Assembly (NCBI GenBank): GCA_002050355.1
Contig: MWYY01000063.1
Span: 1-64,000 of the forward strand
Origin: Acidobacteria bacterium 28-9
GTDB taxonomy: Bacteria; Acidobacteriota; Blastocatellia; Pyrinomonadales; Pyrinomonadaceae
Direction of reading: 5' to 3'
DNA: 64,000 nucleotides
Each line of letters starts with the position of its first letter. Positions within the stretch are counted from its first letter, which is position 1. Under the pieces are notes generated by a model. That model worked only from the letters and a program-made list of their open reading frames with translations. It was not told the origin of the DNA and ran no database searches. This document shows positions 35,036 to 44,863 of this stretch, one piece after another. The translations under genes and the position numbers were made by a program.

Positions 35036-37240
35036 AGAATTTACTCGCTCGACGGCAATCACTCCCGGAACTTGCTCAATTGAGCCGACTACCCTATCGA
35101 GATGTTTTTTATCAAAGACTTCAACCGTTACTTCGATTATGCCGCGATTTTCTTTTGATACGCGCGCGCTGGCGTCGCGAATGCCGGTTTTTATTTCGGC
35201 AATCGCGTTAGTAATTCCGGCAAGCATTCCGGTTCGGTTTTCCGTCGTTGCCAGAATTCGCACCGATTGAATTTCCTCCTTTTCGCTTTTCGCCCATTCG
35301 ACTTCAACCACGCGGTCTTTATTAATCATCAATTGCTGCACGTTTTTGCAGCGCTTATTGTGAACGACGACACCTTTGCCGAGCGAGATATAACCGACAA
35401 TTTCTTCGCCGCGAAGCGGATTGCAGCAACGCGCGCGCGCCGTCAAAAGATTATCAATTCCCTTGACGAGAATTGCATCTTCGCCCAAGCCAATAAATTT
35501 TTTGACTGCCTTTGTTGCCGTTTGCAGGCGCGTTTCCTTTCTTTTATCGGGGTCGAGTTCGGCGAATTTTTCCGCGCCCAAGAACTTACCTAAAATGTTT
35601 CTAGGCAATGTTTTACCGTAACCAATTGAAGCCAGTAAGTCCTCGGCTCTGCCCAAGCCGTATTCATTGGCGATGCGCTTCATCTCGTTTTCATTGTTGA
35701 GCAGTTTTTTCGGCGAGAGGCGAAATTTGTCGGCTTCTTTTTCTAACAATTTTCGTCCCATTTCGATTGAATCGGCTCTTTGCTGCTCGGCAATCCAATG
35801 ACGAATTCTGTTGCGCGCGCGCGAAGTCGTCGCGTAATTGAGCCAGTCGCGTGAAGGTTTTGAATTTGGTGTCGTTAATATTTCTATAACGTCGCCGTTT
35901 TGCAGCTCATTTCTGAGCGGAACGATACGACTGTTTATTTTCGCTCCGGTGCAGTTATCGCCGACTTCAGAGTGGATTGCGTAAGCAAAATCAATCAGCG
36001 TCGCGCCCCGCGGAAGCTGAATGATTTTGCCCATCGGCGTAAAAGCATAAACGTCTTTTGGGTACAAATCGAGTTTCAGAGACTCGATAAATTCTTCCGA
36101 ATCCTGATTCTCGCTAGTGTTTTCGACTAACGGCAAAAGTAATTTTTCAACCGTTTTGCGAAGCTCGTCAAGGCTCTTGTCTTCTTCGCGCTTGCCCAGT
36201 TTGCTTTCCTTATACTTCCAATGCGCGGCGACGCCTTCTTCAGCAATTTGGTGCATTTCTTCTGTGCGAATTTGAACTTCAAACGACTGTCCGTTATCGC
36301 CGATAACCGACGTATGGAGCGATTGGTACAAATTATCACGCGGAATTGCAATCCAGTCCTTAAAGCGTTCCGGCACCGGCGTCCAAACGTCGTGAATGAC
36401 GCTTAATGTCAGGTAGCAATATTTTTTGTCGTTTTGCGTGATGATTCTGGCAGCTATTAAATCATAAACCTGTTCGATTGAGAGTTTTCGCTTTTTCAAC
36501 TTTTTCCAAAGCGAAAACAGACGTTTTACTCGACCTTGAATTTCAACGAACGGAACGTCGTTTTCGGATAAATGTTCGCGTATTGTATTTGTTATTTTCT
36601 CAAGCGCGGCTTCCAGTTCGGGGCGGCGGGCTTCAACTTCATGCGAGATTTTTTTGTAGTCCTGCGGATAGAGATTTTTGAAAGACAAATCTTCCAACTC
36701 GCCACGCAGTTTACCCATACCTAAACGATGCGCAATCGGCGCGTAGATGTCGAGTGTTTCTTGAGAAATACGGGTGCGTTTTTCCGGCTTTAGAAACTGC
36801 ATTGTCCGCATATTGTGAAGCCGGTCAGCGAGTTTTATCAGCACGACGCGAACATCGGTAGTCATTGCCAAAACCATCTTACGAACGTTTTCAGCCTGTT
36901 GTTTTTCTTTTGAAAGATTACTGATATGAGCGATTTTGGTTAAACCGTCAACAAGGCGTGTTATTTCGTCGCCAAAATATTCGCGGATAGTTTCAAGGTC
37001 AACCAAAGTATCTTCTACTACGTCGTGAAGCAGTCCGGTCGAAACGCTCGTTTCATCAAGCCGCATTTCCGCCAAAATATCTGCGACCTCCAGAGGATGA
37101 ACAAGATATGGTTCACCCGAAGCACGTTTTTGCCCTTTGTGATGCAAAGCCGAAAAAAGGTACGCGCGCCGAATCAATTCGATATTCGATTCGGGACGAT
37201 TTTTCTCAACCTTACTAATTACGTCTTCGATGCGAATCAT
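35033..37240 (-). CDS. Bifunctional (p)ppGpp synthetase/hydrolase, RelA/SpoT family
   Basis: This 735-residue protein makes and/or degrades the stringent-response alarmone. The HD hydrolase domain (about 20-185) has HPLEVADILAEM, HDVVEDT and KLADRLHNMRTM. The synthetase domain (about 230-350) has GRVKRLFSLWKKLKKRKLS and YQSLHTSVIG. A TGS domain (about 400-465, VYAFTPMGKIIQLPRGATLIDFAY), a zinc-finger-like stretch with ARCCNPL and a C-terminal ACT domain (about 660-735) follow. The intact HD residues favour a bifunctional Rel enzyme. The ATG at 37240 is preferred over one two codons earlier. The upstream region is a CATTTAT heptamer run that overlaps the start. Confidence 0.94.
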   Translation of the reverse strand: MIRIEDVISKVEKNRPESNIELIRRAYLFSALHHKGQKRASGEPYLVHPLEVADILAEMRLDETSVSTGLLHDVVEDTLVDLETIREYFGDEITRLVDGLTKIAHISNLSKEKQQAENVRKMVLAMTTDVRVVLIKLADRLHNMRTMQFLKPEKRTRISQETLDIYAPIAHRLGMGKLRGELEDLSFKNLYPQDYKKISHEVEARRPELEAALEKITNTIREHLSENDVPFVEIQGRVKRLFSLWKKLKKRKLSIEQVYDLIAARIITQNDKKYCYLTLSVIHDVWTPVPERFKDWIAIPRDNLYQSLHTSVIGDNGQSFEVQIRTEEMHQIAEEGVAAHWKYKESKLGKREEDKSLDELRKTVEKLLLPLVENTSENQDSEEFIESLKLDLYPKDVYAFTPMGKIIQLPRGATLIDFAYAIHSEVGDNCTGAKINSRIVPLRNELQNGDVIEILTTPNSKPSRDWLNYATTSRARNRIRHWIAEQQRADSIEMGRKLLEKEADKFRLSPKKLLNNENEMKRIANEYGLGRAEDLLASIGYGKTLPRNILGKFLGAEKFAELDPDKRKETRLQTATKAVKKFIGLGEDAILVKGIDNLLTARARCCNPLRGEEIVGYISLGKGVVVHNKRCKNVQQLMINKDRVVEVEWAKSEKEEIQSVRILATTENRTGMLAGITNAIAEIKTGIRDASARVSKENRGIIEVTVEVFDKKHLDRVVGSIEQVPGVIAVERVNS

Positions 37241-37243
37241 AAA

Positions 37244-37271
37244 CATTTATCATTCATCATTTATCATCCAC
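37244..37271. repeat. Short heptamer run at the RelA/SpoT start
   Basis: CATTTAT CATTCAT CATTTAT CATCCAC: four units of 7 nt directly at the start codon. The same unit recurs upstream of tgt at 46035-46083. Confidence 0.75.
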
Positions 37272-37423
37272 CAAATTTCACCGATTGAAAAACCATTAAA
37301 CAAGTTAGATGTAAAATCGAGGAATTCTGATAAATTCTAAATGTGAAACGGTAAATGAAAAGGTGATACCCAATATTTATTGTAATTGAGCATCACCCTA
37401 TCTTAAAGCTTAATTTGAAAAAT

Positions 37424-38287
37424 TTATTTTTTCTTATTTGCTGCTGCTTCTTCAACTTTCTTGCGTTCCTCTTCGGCTTCCTGCTTTTGTTTTTTTATGT
37501 TGGCAAGCTCGGTAAATCTATCCTTTGCTTGCTCGGCTTGAGCCTTGAAGTTTTCTCTCTGGTCGTTTTTGCCTTCCATTTCAGCCTGGCGCATTTGCTG
37601 GACTAACATATTGGCTTTATACGACCAAGCCGAATCGCTGTTTGGGTCGAGTTTTACGGCTCTGTCGGTCAACTCCGTCCCGGTTGCGACGCATCTGTTA
37701 AACTCTTCATACGCTTGCGGATTCGAAGGCTTGGTAAATTGATACACACGCTCGCCGCCTTTGGTAACTTCTTTTTTTATCGGCTCAACATCCGAAATGT
37801 TATTTGCGCAAGAATACTGTTTAGCTGCAAGCGACGTTATAGCTTCGGAACGTTGTTCGGGTGGAACTAGTTCGTTGTTTATACGGTCTTCAACCCATTT
37901 TTGCCATTCATCCTGCCGGTTGAGGTTTTCCAACAGATTAGCAACCGCTTTGAACGAACTTTGGTCTTTTATATTATCAGTTAAAACTTTTTTATATTCG
38001 CTGATTGCTTCTTCGGCTTTTTCAGTGTTTGAGCGATTACCGATATATTCTGAATGAAGCGTGCGGGCTAAGAACAATTGAGCTATTTTAGCCTCTTTCG
38101 AATCGGGATTGCGCGCGACCGCATCGCGGAAACGTTGTTCGGCTTCTTCAAATTTCCTATTCTTGTAGGCTTCTCCGCCGTCGACCAAATTTTTCTGGGC
38201 AATAACTCGATTGTAATACGAGCAGTTTGACCCAATTGAAACGGTTAATAAAATTAATAAAAATATCCCTAAACGAGAAAATCTCAT
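37424..38287 (-). CDS. TPR-containing lipoprotein-like envelope protein
   Basis: This 287-residue protein has an N-terminal hydrophobic segment (LGIFLLILLTVSIG) ending in SNC, a possible but non-classical lipobox with Cys22. Several TPR-like helical pairs follow (for example GGEAYKNRKFEEAEQRFRDAVARNPDSKEAKIAQ). The C-terminus is a lysine/glutamate-rich coiled coil (about 250-287). It is the last gene of the tonB-exbB-exbD-exbD operon (79-nt gap), so it may be a periplasmic accessory of that energy-transducing complex. The role is inferred from context only. Confidence 0.65.
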   Translation of the reverse strand: MRFSRLGIFLLILLTVSIGSNCSYYNRVIAQKNLVDGGEAYKNRKFEEAEQRFRDAVARNPDSKEAKIAQLFLARTLHSEYIGNRSNTEKAEEAISEYKKVLTDNIKDQSSFKAVANLLENLNRQDEWQKWVEDRINNELVPPEQRSEAITSLAAKQYSCANNISDVEPIKKEVTKGGERVYQFTKPSNPQAYEEFNRCVATGTELTDRAVKLDPNSDSAWSYKANMLVQQMRQAEMEGKNDQRENFKAQAEQAKDRFTELANIKKQKQEAEEERKKVEEAAANKKK

Positions 38288-38366
38288 TTTTCGACTCCAT
38301 TTTATGTCGCTTTGTTACAAAAATTGAAGATTTTATTCTTTAGTTTTTGTTACAAAACGAACAAAT

Positions 38367-38843
38367 TTATTCTTGTAAATCATCAATCTGCAAACCGATT
38401 GGCTGCGCACCAGCAAACTTCACGGCATCGATTATTTTTACGACATCACCATATTTGACGGAACGTGGCGATTTGATAAAAATAGTTTTCTCAACTTCAT
38501 TTGTTCCTTCTCGAAATACGCCGTTCGCTTCTCTGCTTTGAAATGTTTCCTTCAATTGAGTAGTTAGAGCCTCCGAATTTGTAACATCTCCAACATCTTG
38601 ATTATTAAGAGTCAGCTTTAAGTCACTTTTATTAACAGCTACTACCAGCGTCAGCGGATTTGGTTTTGCTACTGTCGTATCGTCCGGTTTCGGTTCTGCC
38701 GGAACCTTTGCTTCAAATCGACTGGGTTTTAAGGGTGATATAACCATAAAAATGATTAACAGCACCAGCAAAACGTCAATTAACGGTGTAACATTGATAT
38801 TAGGCGTCGCTTCACCGGAAGAGCCGCCTGTTGACATTGACAT
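38367..38843 (-). CDS. ExbD/TolR-family biopolymer transport protein (second copy)
   Basis: This 158-residue protein has one membrane helix near residues 18-40, with the family pattern INVTPLIDVLLVLLIIFMVI. The Asp in this helix (LIDVLL) is the proton-path residue. A periplasmic domain follows, ending VKYGDVVKIIDAVKFAGAQPIGLQ. Together with ExbB and TonB it harnesses the proton motive force for outer-membrane receptors. It is a tandem paralogue of the gene at 38893 with 49 nt between them. Confidence 0.9.
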   Translation of the reverse strand: MSMSTGGSSGEATPNINVTPLIDVLLVLLIIFMVISPLKPSRFEAKVPAEPKPDDTTVAKPNPLTLVVAVNKSDLKLTLNNQDVGDVTNSEALTTQLKETFQSREANGVFREGTNEVEKTIFIKSPRSVKYGDVVKIIDAVKFAGAQPIGLQIDDLQE

Positions 38844-38892
38844 TGTTTTCTACTCCAAATGTTGAAATCCACACTCAATTCTTCAAGCTAAC

Positions 38893-39339
38893 CTACTGTT
38901 GTGCAGGGGTGTCGCCTTTCTTTTTATCGGCAACCAAACCGATTTTGTCTATATCCTGTTTGCGTATGACATCAATTGCTTCAACCACTTTTCCATAATC
39001 GACATCGACACCACTTTTTATGTAGACAATTCGCTTATCGGGAGTTTTATTTTCCATCAATTTACTGATTTTTTCTCCCAGGGCTGGTAGCGGATACTGG
39101 TCTTTTCCGATATAGAAATTACTGTTATCGGGAATTGCAACAATGACCGAAGTATCTTTTGCAATTTCATCATCCTGGTCAGGGCTTCTCATATCCCGTG
39201 GGAGATTAACGGAAACTCCTTGTTGAAGCAATGGTGTTACAATCATAAAAATAATCAATAACACCAACATCACATCAACCATCGGAGTTACATTGATTTC
39301 CGAATTATATTCATCAGCACCACCAATTTTCATTGACAT
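38893..39339 (-). CDS. ExbD/TolR-family biopolymer transport protein (first copy)
   Basis: This 148-residue protein has INVTPMVDVMLVLLIIFMIV at residues 15-34 with the conserved Asp, followed by a periplasmic domain ending VDYGKVVEAIDVIRKQDIDKIGLV. Two non-identical ExbD subunits in one operon are common in TonB systems of Acidobacteriota and Bacteroidota. It lies 37 nt after exbB. Confidence 0.92.
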   Translation of the reverse strand: MSMKIGGADEYNSEINVTPMVDVMLVLLIIFMIVTPLLQQGVSVNLPRDMRSPDQDDEIAKDTSVIVAIPDNSNFYIGKDQYPLPALGEKISKLMENKTPDKRIVYIKSGVDVDYGKVVEAIDVIRKQDIDKIGLVADKKKGDTPAQQ

Positions 39340-39376
39340 AACAAACTCTCCCTACCGTAAATTACTTGAACTAAAT

Positions 39377-40132
39377 TTAGCTATTTAATCGTTTTGTGCG
39401 TTGTTTGATGAAATAATCAATCAATTCAGATGCCGAGTTTTCCATCTCGACGCCAAAACTTGTAACTTTATTAGTGAAATAATTAAACAACCAAACGGCT
39501 GGAACAGCAACCGCAATACCGAAAGCAGTCGCAATCAACGCTTCGGAAATTGAGCCGCCGACCGCGCCGATACCGGCTGACTCGTTATTTTTCAAGGCTT
39601 GGAAAGCACCGATAATACCGACGACGGTTCCGAACAAACCCACAAACGGAGCAGTCGAACCGACCGTCGCCAAACCGGCAAGCCCGCGTTTGAGTTCAGC
39701 TGTTTTGACCGCAATCGCGCGATCCAAAGCACGTTTCGAAGCTTCCATTTCTTCGCCGGAGATGTCGGTGTTGCCCTGGTGTGCACTGAATTCCTTCAAG
39801 CCCGACGAAACAACCATCGCTAAGTGCGAGTCTTTGTGTTTGTCACTGATATTGATGGCTTCGTCAATATTACTGTTCTTGAGAGCTTGGGCAACTTTTG
39901 GTGCATATTGCCGCGATTGCGCTTTGGCTTTGTTATAAGTCAAATATCGTTCAATACCGACGGCAATCAAGTAAATTGATTGAAGCAGAAGAATGATGAT
40001 AACAACCCAGCCTGGAATTGTTAAACTTCTGACAATATCATAAAAACCAAAGGAAACTCCCGCTCCCTCACTTGCAAACATTAAGAATAAGCCTGAAACG
40101 TATGTTCCTAAAAGGCTAACTAAAAAGGTCAT
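39377..40132 (-). CDS. exbB: ExbB/TolQ/MotA-family proton channel protein
   Basis: This 251-residue inner-membrane protein has three main hydrophobic helices (about 41-63, 150-178 and 193-218). Conserved segments are ALDRAIAVKTAELKRGLAGLATVGSTAPFVGLFGTVVGII and EALIATAFGIAVAVPAVWLFNYF. These line the channel with the ExbD helices. An additional N-terminal hydrophobic stretch is present. GGAGGA precedes the ATG. It lies between tonB and two exbD genes. Confidence 0.92.
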   Translation of the reverse strand: MTFLVSLLGTYVSGLFLMFASEGAGVSFGFYDIVRSLTIPGWVVIIILLLQSIYLIAVGIERYLTYNKAKAQSRQYAPKVAQALKNSNIDEAINISDKHKDSHLAMVVSSGLKEFSAHQGNTDISGEEMEASKRALDRAIAVKTAELKRGLAGLATVGSTAPFVGLFGTVVGIIGAFQALKNNESAGIGAVGGSISEALIATAFGIAVAVPAVWLFNYFTNKVTSFGVEMENSASELIDYFIKQRTKRLNS

Positions 40133-40214
40133 GATTTTTCCTCCAAAGAAATCAAAATTTTATTATTGCGGATTGTGGGAGAAGCATTTACTTCTCCCGA
40201 TATTAAGTCCCCTT

Positions 40215-41072
40215 TTATGGAACAAAGTTATAGACGATAACTCCCGTAACCTTAACGGGTTGACCTGAAAGCAGAGTCGGCGCAAATTTCGCACTGCGGG
40301 CTGCCTGCGCTGCTGCCGGACGAAGTAGCGGATGCCCGCTAACCGCGCTGGCTGAAATAACACTGCCGCTCTCACTAATTGTTACCTGAACGTTAACCGC
40401 GCCGCTTGCTCGAACCGCTCGCGCGGCTGGCGGATAAGGCGGCTTCGGTAGACTAATCGCACTGCCGTTGATAACACCTTTTGAAACTGATTTCGGAACT
40501 GGTGGCTTCTCCGGCGGCGGCGGCGGCTCTTTCTTAGCTGGCGGCGGCGGCGGCGGCGGCGGCGTTCCTGCTTCGGTGCCTCTGCTTTCACCATTAGGAA
40601 CACCGCCAGCACCTGCAATGCCTTTGCCGTTTGTGCTTACGGGACCTGCGTAGGTCGAAGGTGCAGAATCTGCATAACTAGCATTCCTGTCGCCTAAAAC
40701 CGTTTTCTTATTAACATCCCGCGGCGGTATATTTTGTTTTACTTCGCTAATTTTATCGGGTGGCTTTGGAGATTCCTCCATTGCCTGAATAATCTCCGTT
40801 CGCACATCGGCATTCGGCGCTGCTTTCTCCTGTTTTACTTCAGGTTGTTTTTCCGGCGGCGGGGGCGGTTCTTCTTCAGGCACGGGAACTGGGGCAACCA
40901 AAGCCGAGAGCTCTAAATCTCCCGCATTCATTGCATAATCTTTTGCAAAAAGACTATATAGTAGTGTGCTTAACAAGAGACCAAGGACTACGACAGTAGT
41001 TGTAAAAAGAAAACCACTGCGTCGGGTATTTTCTCTAGTACTATTTTTTGATTCAATTAATTGATCTAACAT
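40215..41072 (-). CDS. tonB: TonB family energy transducer
   Basis: This 285-residue protein has a cytoplasmic N-terminus, a single membrane helix (about 20-43, FLFTTTVVVLGLLLSTLLYSLF), and a proline-rich periplasmic spacer with runs of Pro and Glu/Lys (EEEPPPPPEKQP and PPPPPPPPAKKE). The C-terminal TonB domain is at about 195-285 (PPYPPAARAVRASGAVNVQVTISESGSV). The ATG at 41072 follows GGAGG 10 nt upstream; the open frame from 41111 lacks such a site. It is the first gene of the exb operon, with a predicted promoter at 41368-41396. Confidence 0.9.
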   Translation of the reverse strand: MLDQLIESKNSTRENTRRSGFLFTTTVVVLGLLLSTLLYSLFAKDYAMNAGDLELSALVAPVPVPEEEPPPPPEKQPEVKQEKAAPNADVRTEIIQAMEESPKPPDKISEVKQNIPPRDVNKKTVLGDRNASYADSAPSTYAGPVSTNGKGIAGAGGVPNGESRGTEAGTPPPPPPPPAKKEPPPPPEKPPVPKSVSKGVINGSAISLPKPPYPPAARAVRASGAVNVQVTISESGSVISASAVSGHPLLRPAAAQAARSAKFAPTLLSGQPVKVTGVIVYNFVP

Positions 41073-41367
41073 CTTATTTTCCTCCCTGTTTTCCGGTGCC
41101 AACTGGGTCAAGGGTTATGAAACAAAACCACTACTCAAACGAGGATACACTTCAATCTTAAAGTTGTAATCATGGAAAATATTTTTTCCTTAAGATTTCA
41201 CCTTGAAAAACTTAGCTTTTTCCGTTTTGAAATTAAATTCATCTAGTGGGAACATCTGGACTTTTGCGGGTCTTACAAACAAAAGTTCTACAAATTCCAC
41301 CGTCGCTATTTCAACGAAACGGAAAAAAAGCAGATACGAAATATTTAATTGACCAGCAACGATTTGA

Positions 41368-41396
41368 AGTCTAAATTGTCATTGCCATAAAGTCAA
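41368..41396 (-). promoter_or_regulatory. Predicted promoter of the tonB-exb operon
   Basis: On the minus strand, TTGACT (41396-41391) and TAGACT (41373-41368) are 17 nt apart. The expected 5' leader is about 290 nt, long for one operon, so a regulatory leader is possible. Apart from this the 390-bp stretch 41112-41501 is A+T-rich and holds no gene or recognised RNA that I can support. Confidence 0.45.
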
Positions 41397-41501
41397 GATA
41401 AATTTTCTATTTTTGGTAAATTTTCAAACTATATTAGTTAAATTTCTTAAAAACGCAAAATCCAAGAATTAAATCAAGCCGAGTTGTTGCTTCCAGCAAA
41501 T

Positions 41502-42626
41502 TTATCTGGCAATTGGACGGCGCGTTACCGGACGTCGCGATGCCGAGGCGATTCTTTCTGTTCGCGCGGTTTGAACCGATTGTTTGGCTTTCGCTGCGCC
41601 GAGTTTTTGTTGCCACCAAATTGCAATCGGGCTAGCAATCGCTACGGTCGAATAAGTTCCCGTCATTATACCGACCAGAAGCGCAAGCGAAAACCCGCGT
41701 AAAACTTCGCCGCCGAAAATCACCAGCGCAATGACGGACAAAAGAACCAAACCGCCAGTGATAACGGTTCTCGAAAGCGTCTGATTGATTGAATCGTTTG
41801 TAATTTTATAAAGCGAATCGACCCGGTTTGCAGTCAGATTTTCGCGGATACGATCAAAAATAACAATTGAGTCATTAACCGAAAAACCGATAATCGTTAA
41901 AATCGCCGCGATAACTGTCAGACCAATTTCCCATTGAAACACGGAAAAGAAAGCCAAAACCATCAAAACATCGTGGAAGACGGCTATAACCGCGCCAGCC
42001 GCATAAGTCCAATCGTAACGAAAAGCAATAAAGAGCAAGATGCCGAGAAGACCGAGCAGCGTCGCGGTTACGGCTTGCGTTCTTAGTTGCGCACCGGCAA
42101 CCGGTCCGACCGAATCGGTTCCGACAATTTTATAAGCAGCGGCTTCATCCTCGTTTAAGGCTTTTGTCGGATCGGCTTCCGGTCCTAAAGAATCCAATGC
42201 TTTTTTTACAAAAGCTCGTCCAGTGCTAACTTGATTTTGCTCTACCGGAAGATTTTGTGTTTCAGCCGTTTGAATGTCGGCAGAAACAGGGTTATCCGTT
42301 GTCGTCGCTAAATTTTCGAGAATCGGAACTTTTATTAAAACTTCGTCGGGTTTATCTGTCGAAGCCTGTATCACAGCGTCGTTGATTCCGGCGTTTTGCA
42401 GTGCGCTCCGAATTTCGTCGTCGTTGGGTTTTTGTTTAAATTTGGCGGTAATGAGTGTTCCGCCCTTAAAATCGACGCCGAGATTAAATGCGTTTGTCCC
42501 GCCGGGCGTCAACTCTCGCATAGCGGTCGAAACCAAACCCGCTAACATTACAAAGATGGACAGAGCGATAAAAAATTTACGCTTTCCCATCCAATCAAAC
42601 TTTACGTCTCTAAAAAACTCTGTCAT
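41502..42626 (-). CDS. secF: Protein translocase subunit SecF
   Basis: This 374-residue inner-membrane protein helps SecYEG export proteins using the proton motive force. A first helix (about 16-34) is followed by the NLGVDFKGGTLITAKF motif and a periplasmic domain enlarged by about 80 residues (residues 95-180, rich in Thr, Asn and Glu). Five clustered helices follow, with VFHDVLMVLAFFS, IIGFSVNDSIVIFDRIREN and LSRTVITGGLVLLSV. The insertion makes it longer than E. coli SecF (323). It lies 41 nt after secD. Confidence 0.95.
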   Translation of the reverse strand: MTEFFRDVKFDWMGKRKFFIALSIFVMLAGLVSTAMRELTPGGTNAFNLGVDFKGGTLITAKFKQKPNDDEIRSALQNAGINDAVIQASTDKPDEVLIKVPILENLATTTDNPVSADIQTAETQNLPVEQNQVSTGRAFVKKALDSLGPEADPTKALNEDEAAAYKIVGTDSVGPVAGAQLRTQAVTATLLGLLGILLFIAFRYDWTYAAGAVIAVFHDVLMVLAFFSVFQWEIGLTVIAAILTIIGFSVNDSIVIFDRIRENLTANRVDSLYKITNDSINQTLSRTVITGGLVLLSVIALVIFGGEVLRGFSLALLVGIMTGTYSTVAIASPIAIWWQQKLGAAKAKQSVQTARTERIASASRRPVTRRPIAR

Positions 42627-42667
42627 TACTTTTTTACAACCTAAATATTAAAATAAATCGGAAAAAG

Positions 42668-44371
42668 CTAAATGCTTAATTTTTCCATTCTCTGTTTGCG
42701 GCTCAAAAGCCACATAAAAATTGTGCGCGATACAAAAACCGCCGAAAACAGATTTATTAACAAACCTAAAATCAATGTAACGGCAAAGCCTTTAATCGGA
42801 CCCGAACCGTACATATACAAAATGACGGACGAAATAATGGTCGTAATATGCGTGTCAATAATTGTGATAAACGCACGGTCAAAACCTAAATCAATCGCTT
42901 TCGGCACGTCGAAACCGTGCCGCAGTTCCTCGCGGATACGTTCAAAAATAAGCACGTTCGAATCGACTGCCATACCGATACCTAAAATCAAACCGGCGAT
43001 TCCTGGAAGCGTTAGAGCCGAGCCGAGCATAACCATCGCCGCCATCGTCAGAATCAAATTCAAAAGCAACGCAATAACGGCGTTAACACCGGAACCCCGA
43101 TAATAAAACAGCATAAACAAAACGACGAGTGCCAAACCACCGATTGAAGCGGCAACGCCCGAGCGAATCGAATCCGCACCCAAACTTGGTCCGACAGTTC
43201 GTTCTTCCTGATACTCGATAGCGGCGGGAAGCGCGCCGGATTTTAAGGTTAAAGCCAAATCATCGGCGGTAGATTTTGAAAATCTGCCGTCAATCTGACC
43301 TTGGTCAAAAATCTGCGATTTGATATACGCTGTTGACTTTACTTCGTCGTTTAGTACGACCGCCATATAATTGCCGATGTTTTTCCCTGTCCATTCGCCG
43401 AATTTTTGCGCGCCGTTCGGTTTGAACGAAAACGAAATTTGGTAATCGCTGTTACCGCCCGTGCGAGAGATAGCATTGGCATCGCGCAAGTCACTTCCGT
43501 CAACAACCGCCGGAGATTCAATTACCACCCATTGTTTTGTTTTTTGGTCTGGTGGAGTTTGGTTTGCGTTCAAAGAGTCGTCGCGCTCGGTCAAAGCCAT
43601 TACTCTCCGATTAGGCGGAATCGTTCCGCCCAGAGATTGAACCGCGGCTTCTTTAGTCGGGAAAGTTTCAACCGGCGCAGGATTTGGCGGGCTGACGAGT
43701 TTTGCCAATTCGAGTCGAGATTCAGCACCAATTAATTGTTTGACGCGCTCGGGGTCGTCAACGCCTGGCATTTGCAGCAGAATTTGTCCCGAACCCGAAC
43801 GACCTTGTCTTTGCAAAGTCGGTTCTTTAACACCAAAAGCATTTATACGGCTTTCAATAATTTTCTCGGCTTGGTCGGTTGCCTGCTCTTTCAACAACGT
43901 CTGCATCTGCATGGGTAAAGACCAGTTAATTGTGTTGCCGTTTGCACTTTCAGTCCAATTTCCAAAATCAACCTTCTTTTTAACTGCATCAACAATTGCT
44001 TGATTATTTGAAGAATCGGCAACGTTCAGCGTAACTTGATAATTGTTGTTTTCAGTAACTGAAGAGGCGTCTATAACCGGGAGCGGATTTCCGTTTTCGT
44101 CTTTTGTTTCTTTAGCTGCATTCAACGCGGCTTCGCGATTGCTTTCCGTCAGGATTTTCAAATAATCTTCGGTTTTGACGCGCATCACAAGGTGCGAGCC
44201 GCCTTTCAAATCCAAACCGAGATTGATATTCCGGGCGAGATTATTCTTGATACCTTCGACCGTAAAGTCCTTTGCCGAAACCGAACCGCGCGGTCCGAAA
44301 ACGAGATAAACTCCAATCAAGGTAATGATTGCGATGACAATTGTTCTAATCAACAAACTATTATTTCTCAT
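42668..44371 (-). CDS. secD: Protein translocase subunit SecD
   Basis: This 567-residue partner of SecF has an N-terminal helix, then NLGLDLKGGSHLVMRV (about 51-66) and the P1 periplasmic domain (about 70-390). The six-helix membrane part has GLILGIGMAVDSNVLIFERIREELR, GFDRAFITIIDTHITTIISSVILY and GPIKGFAVTLILGLLINLFSAVFVSR. Length is close to that of typical SecD. The order yajC-secD-secF, with tgt next to it, is the classical gene order. Confidence 0.96.
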   Translation of the reverse strand: MRNNSLLIRTIVIAIITLIGVYLVFGPRGSVSAKDFTVEGIKNNLARNINLGLDLKGGSHLVMRVKTEDYLKILTESNREAALNAAKETKDENGNPLPVIDASSVTENNNYQVTLNVADSSNNQAIVDAVKKKVDFGNWTESANGNTINWSLPMQMQTLLKEQATDQAEKIIESRINAFGVKEPTLQRQGRSGSGQILLQMPGVDDPERVKQLIGAESRLELAKLVSPPNPAPVETFPTKEAAVQSLGGTIPPNRRVMALTERDDSLNANQTPPDQKTKQWVVIESPAVVDGSDLRDANAISRTGGNSDYQISFSFKPNGAQKFGEWTGKNIGNYMAVVLNDEVKSTAYIKSQIFDQGQIDGRFSKSTADDLALTLKSGALPAAIEYQEERTVGPSLGADSIRSGVAASIGGLALVVLFMLFYYRGSGVNAVIALLLNLILTMAAMVMLGSALTLPGIAGLILGIGMAVDSNVLIFERIREELRHGFDVPKAIDLGFDRAFITIIDTHITTIISSVILYMYGSGPIKGFAVTLILGLLINLFSAVFVSRTIFMWLLSRKQRMEKLSI

Positions 44372-44426
44372 TGTTTAATGCTAATTTTCGATGACCAACC
44401 TTATAAAAAGATAACCCTGCTAATTA

Positions 44427-44729
44427 CTATTCATCTGCCGCAGGCTTTCTGCCGACGACTGCGGTTTTTGCAATCTCTAAAAATGATTTTTCTGCGCTTT
44501 GCACGATAAAACTCGTATCTCTTATTTCTTTTATTTTGCCGATTATTCCGCCGTTCGTTACTATTTCATCATTGATTTTTAATTCGGTTATCATTGTTTT
44601 TATTTCCTGCTGCTGCTTTTTCTGCGGCATTATAACTAGAAAATAAAAAATTCCGAAAATAATCAGAAACATCGGAAGCAGTGAAAGTAAACTTCCGCCG
44701 TCCTGGAAAAGTAAAAAAAAGATATTCAT
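44427..44729 (-). CDS. yajC: Preprotein translocase subunit YajC
   Basis: This 100-residue protein has one membrane helix (about 12-34, LLSLLPMFLIIFGIFYFLVIMPQ) followed by the KKQQQEIKTMITELKINDEIVTNGGIIGKI cytoplasmic segment that defines YajC. The ATG at 44729 is preferred; the open frame has an earlier start at 44759. It lies 55 nt upstream of secD. Confidence 0.94.
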   Translation of the reverse strand: MNIFFLLFQDGGSLLSLLPMFLIIFGIFYFLVIMPQKKQQQEIKTMITELKINDEIVTNGGIIGKIKEIRDTSFIVQSAEKSFLEIAKTAVVGRKPAADE

Positions 44730-44863
44730 TTTATTTTGCAGAAGACTGAAAAAAAGCAATTATAGATTATGAACGGCAAATTATAAAACCGCCAGAGAAG
44801 TTTTTACCGTCGAGACGCGGAAAAATGCAAAAAGGAGAGTTTGAAATCGAATTTCAGCCGTTT

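Noticed and set aside
41112-41501. tRNA or other structured RNA gene in the gene-free region between secF and tonB
   Set aside because: I found no cloverleaf-compatible acceptor and T-loop pattern (no GTTCGA-type T-loop followed by a matching stem).
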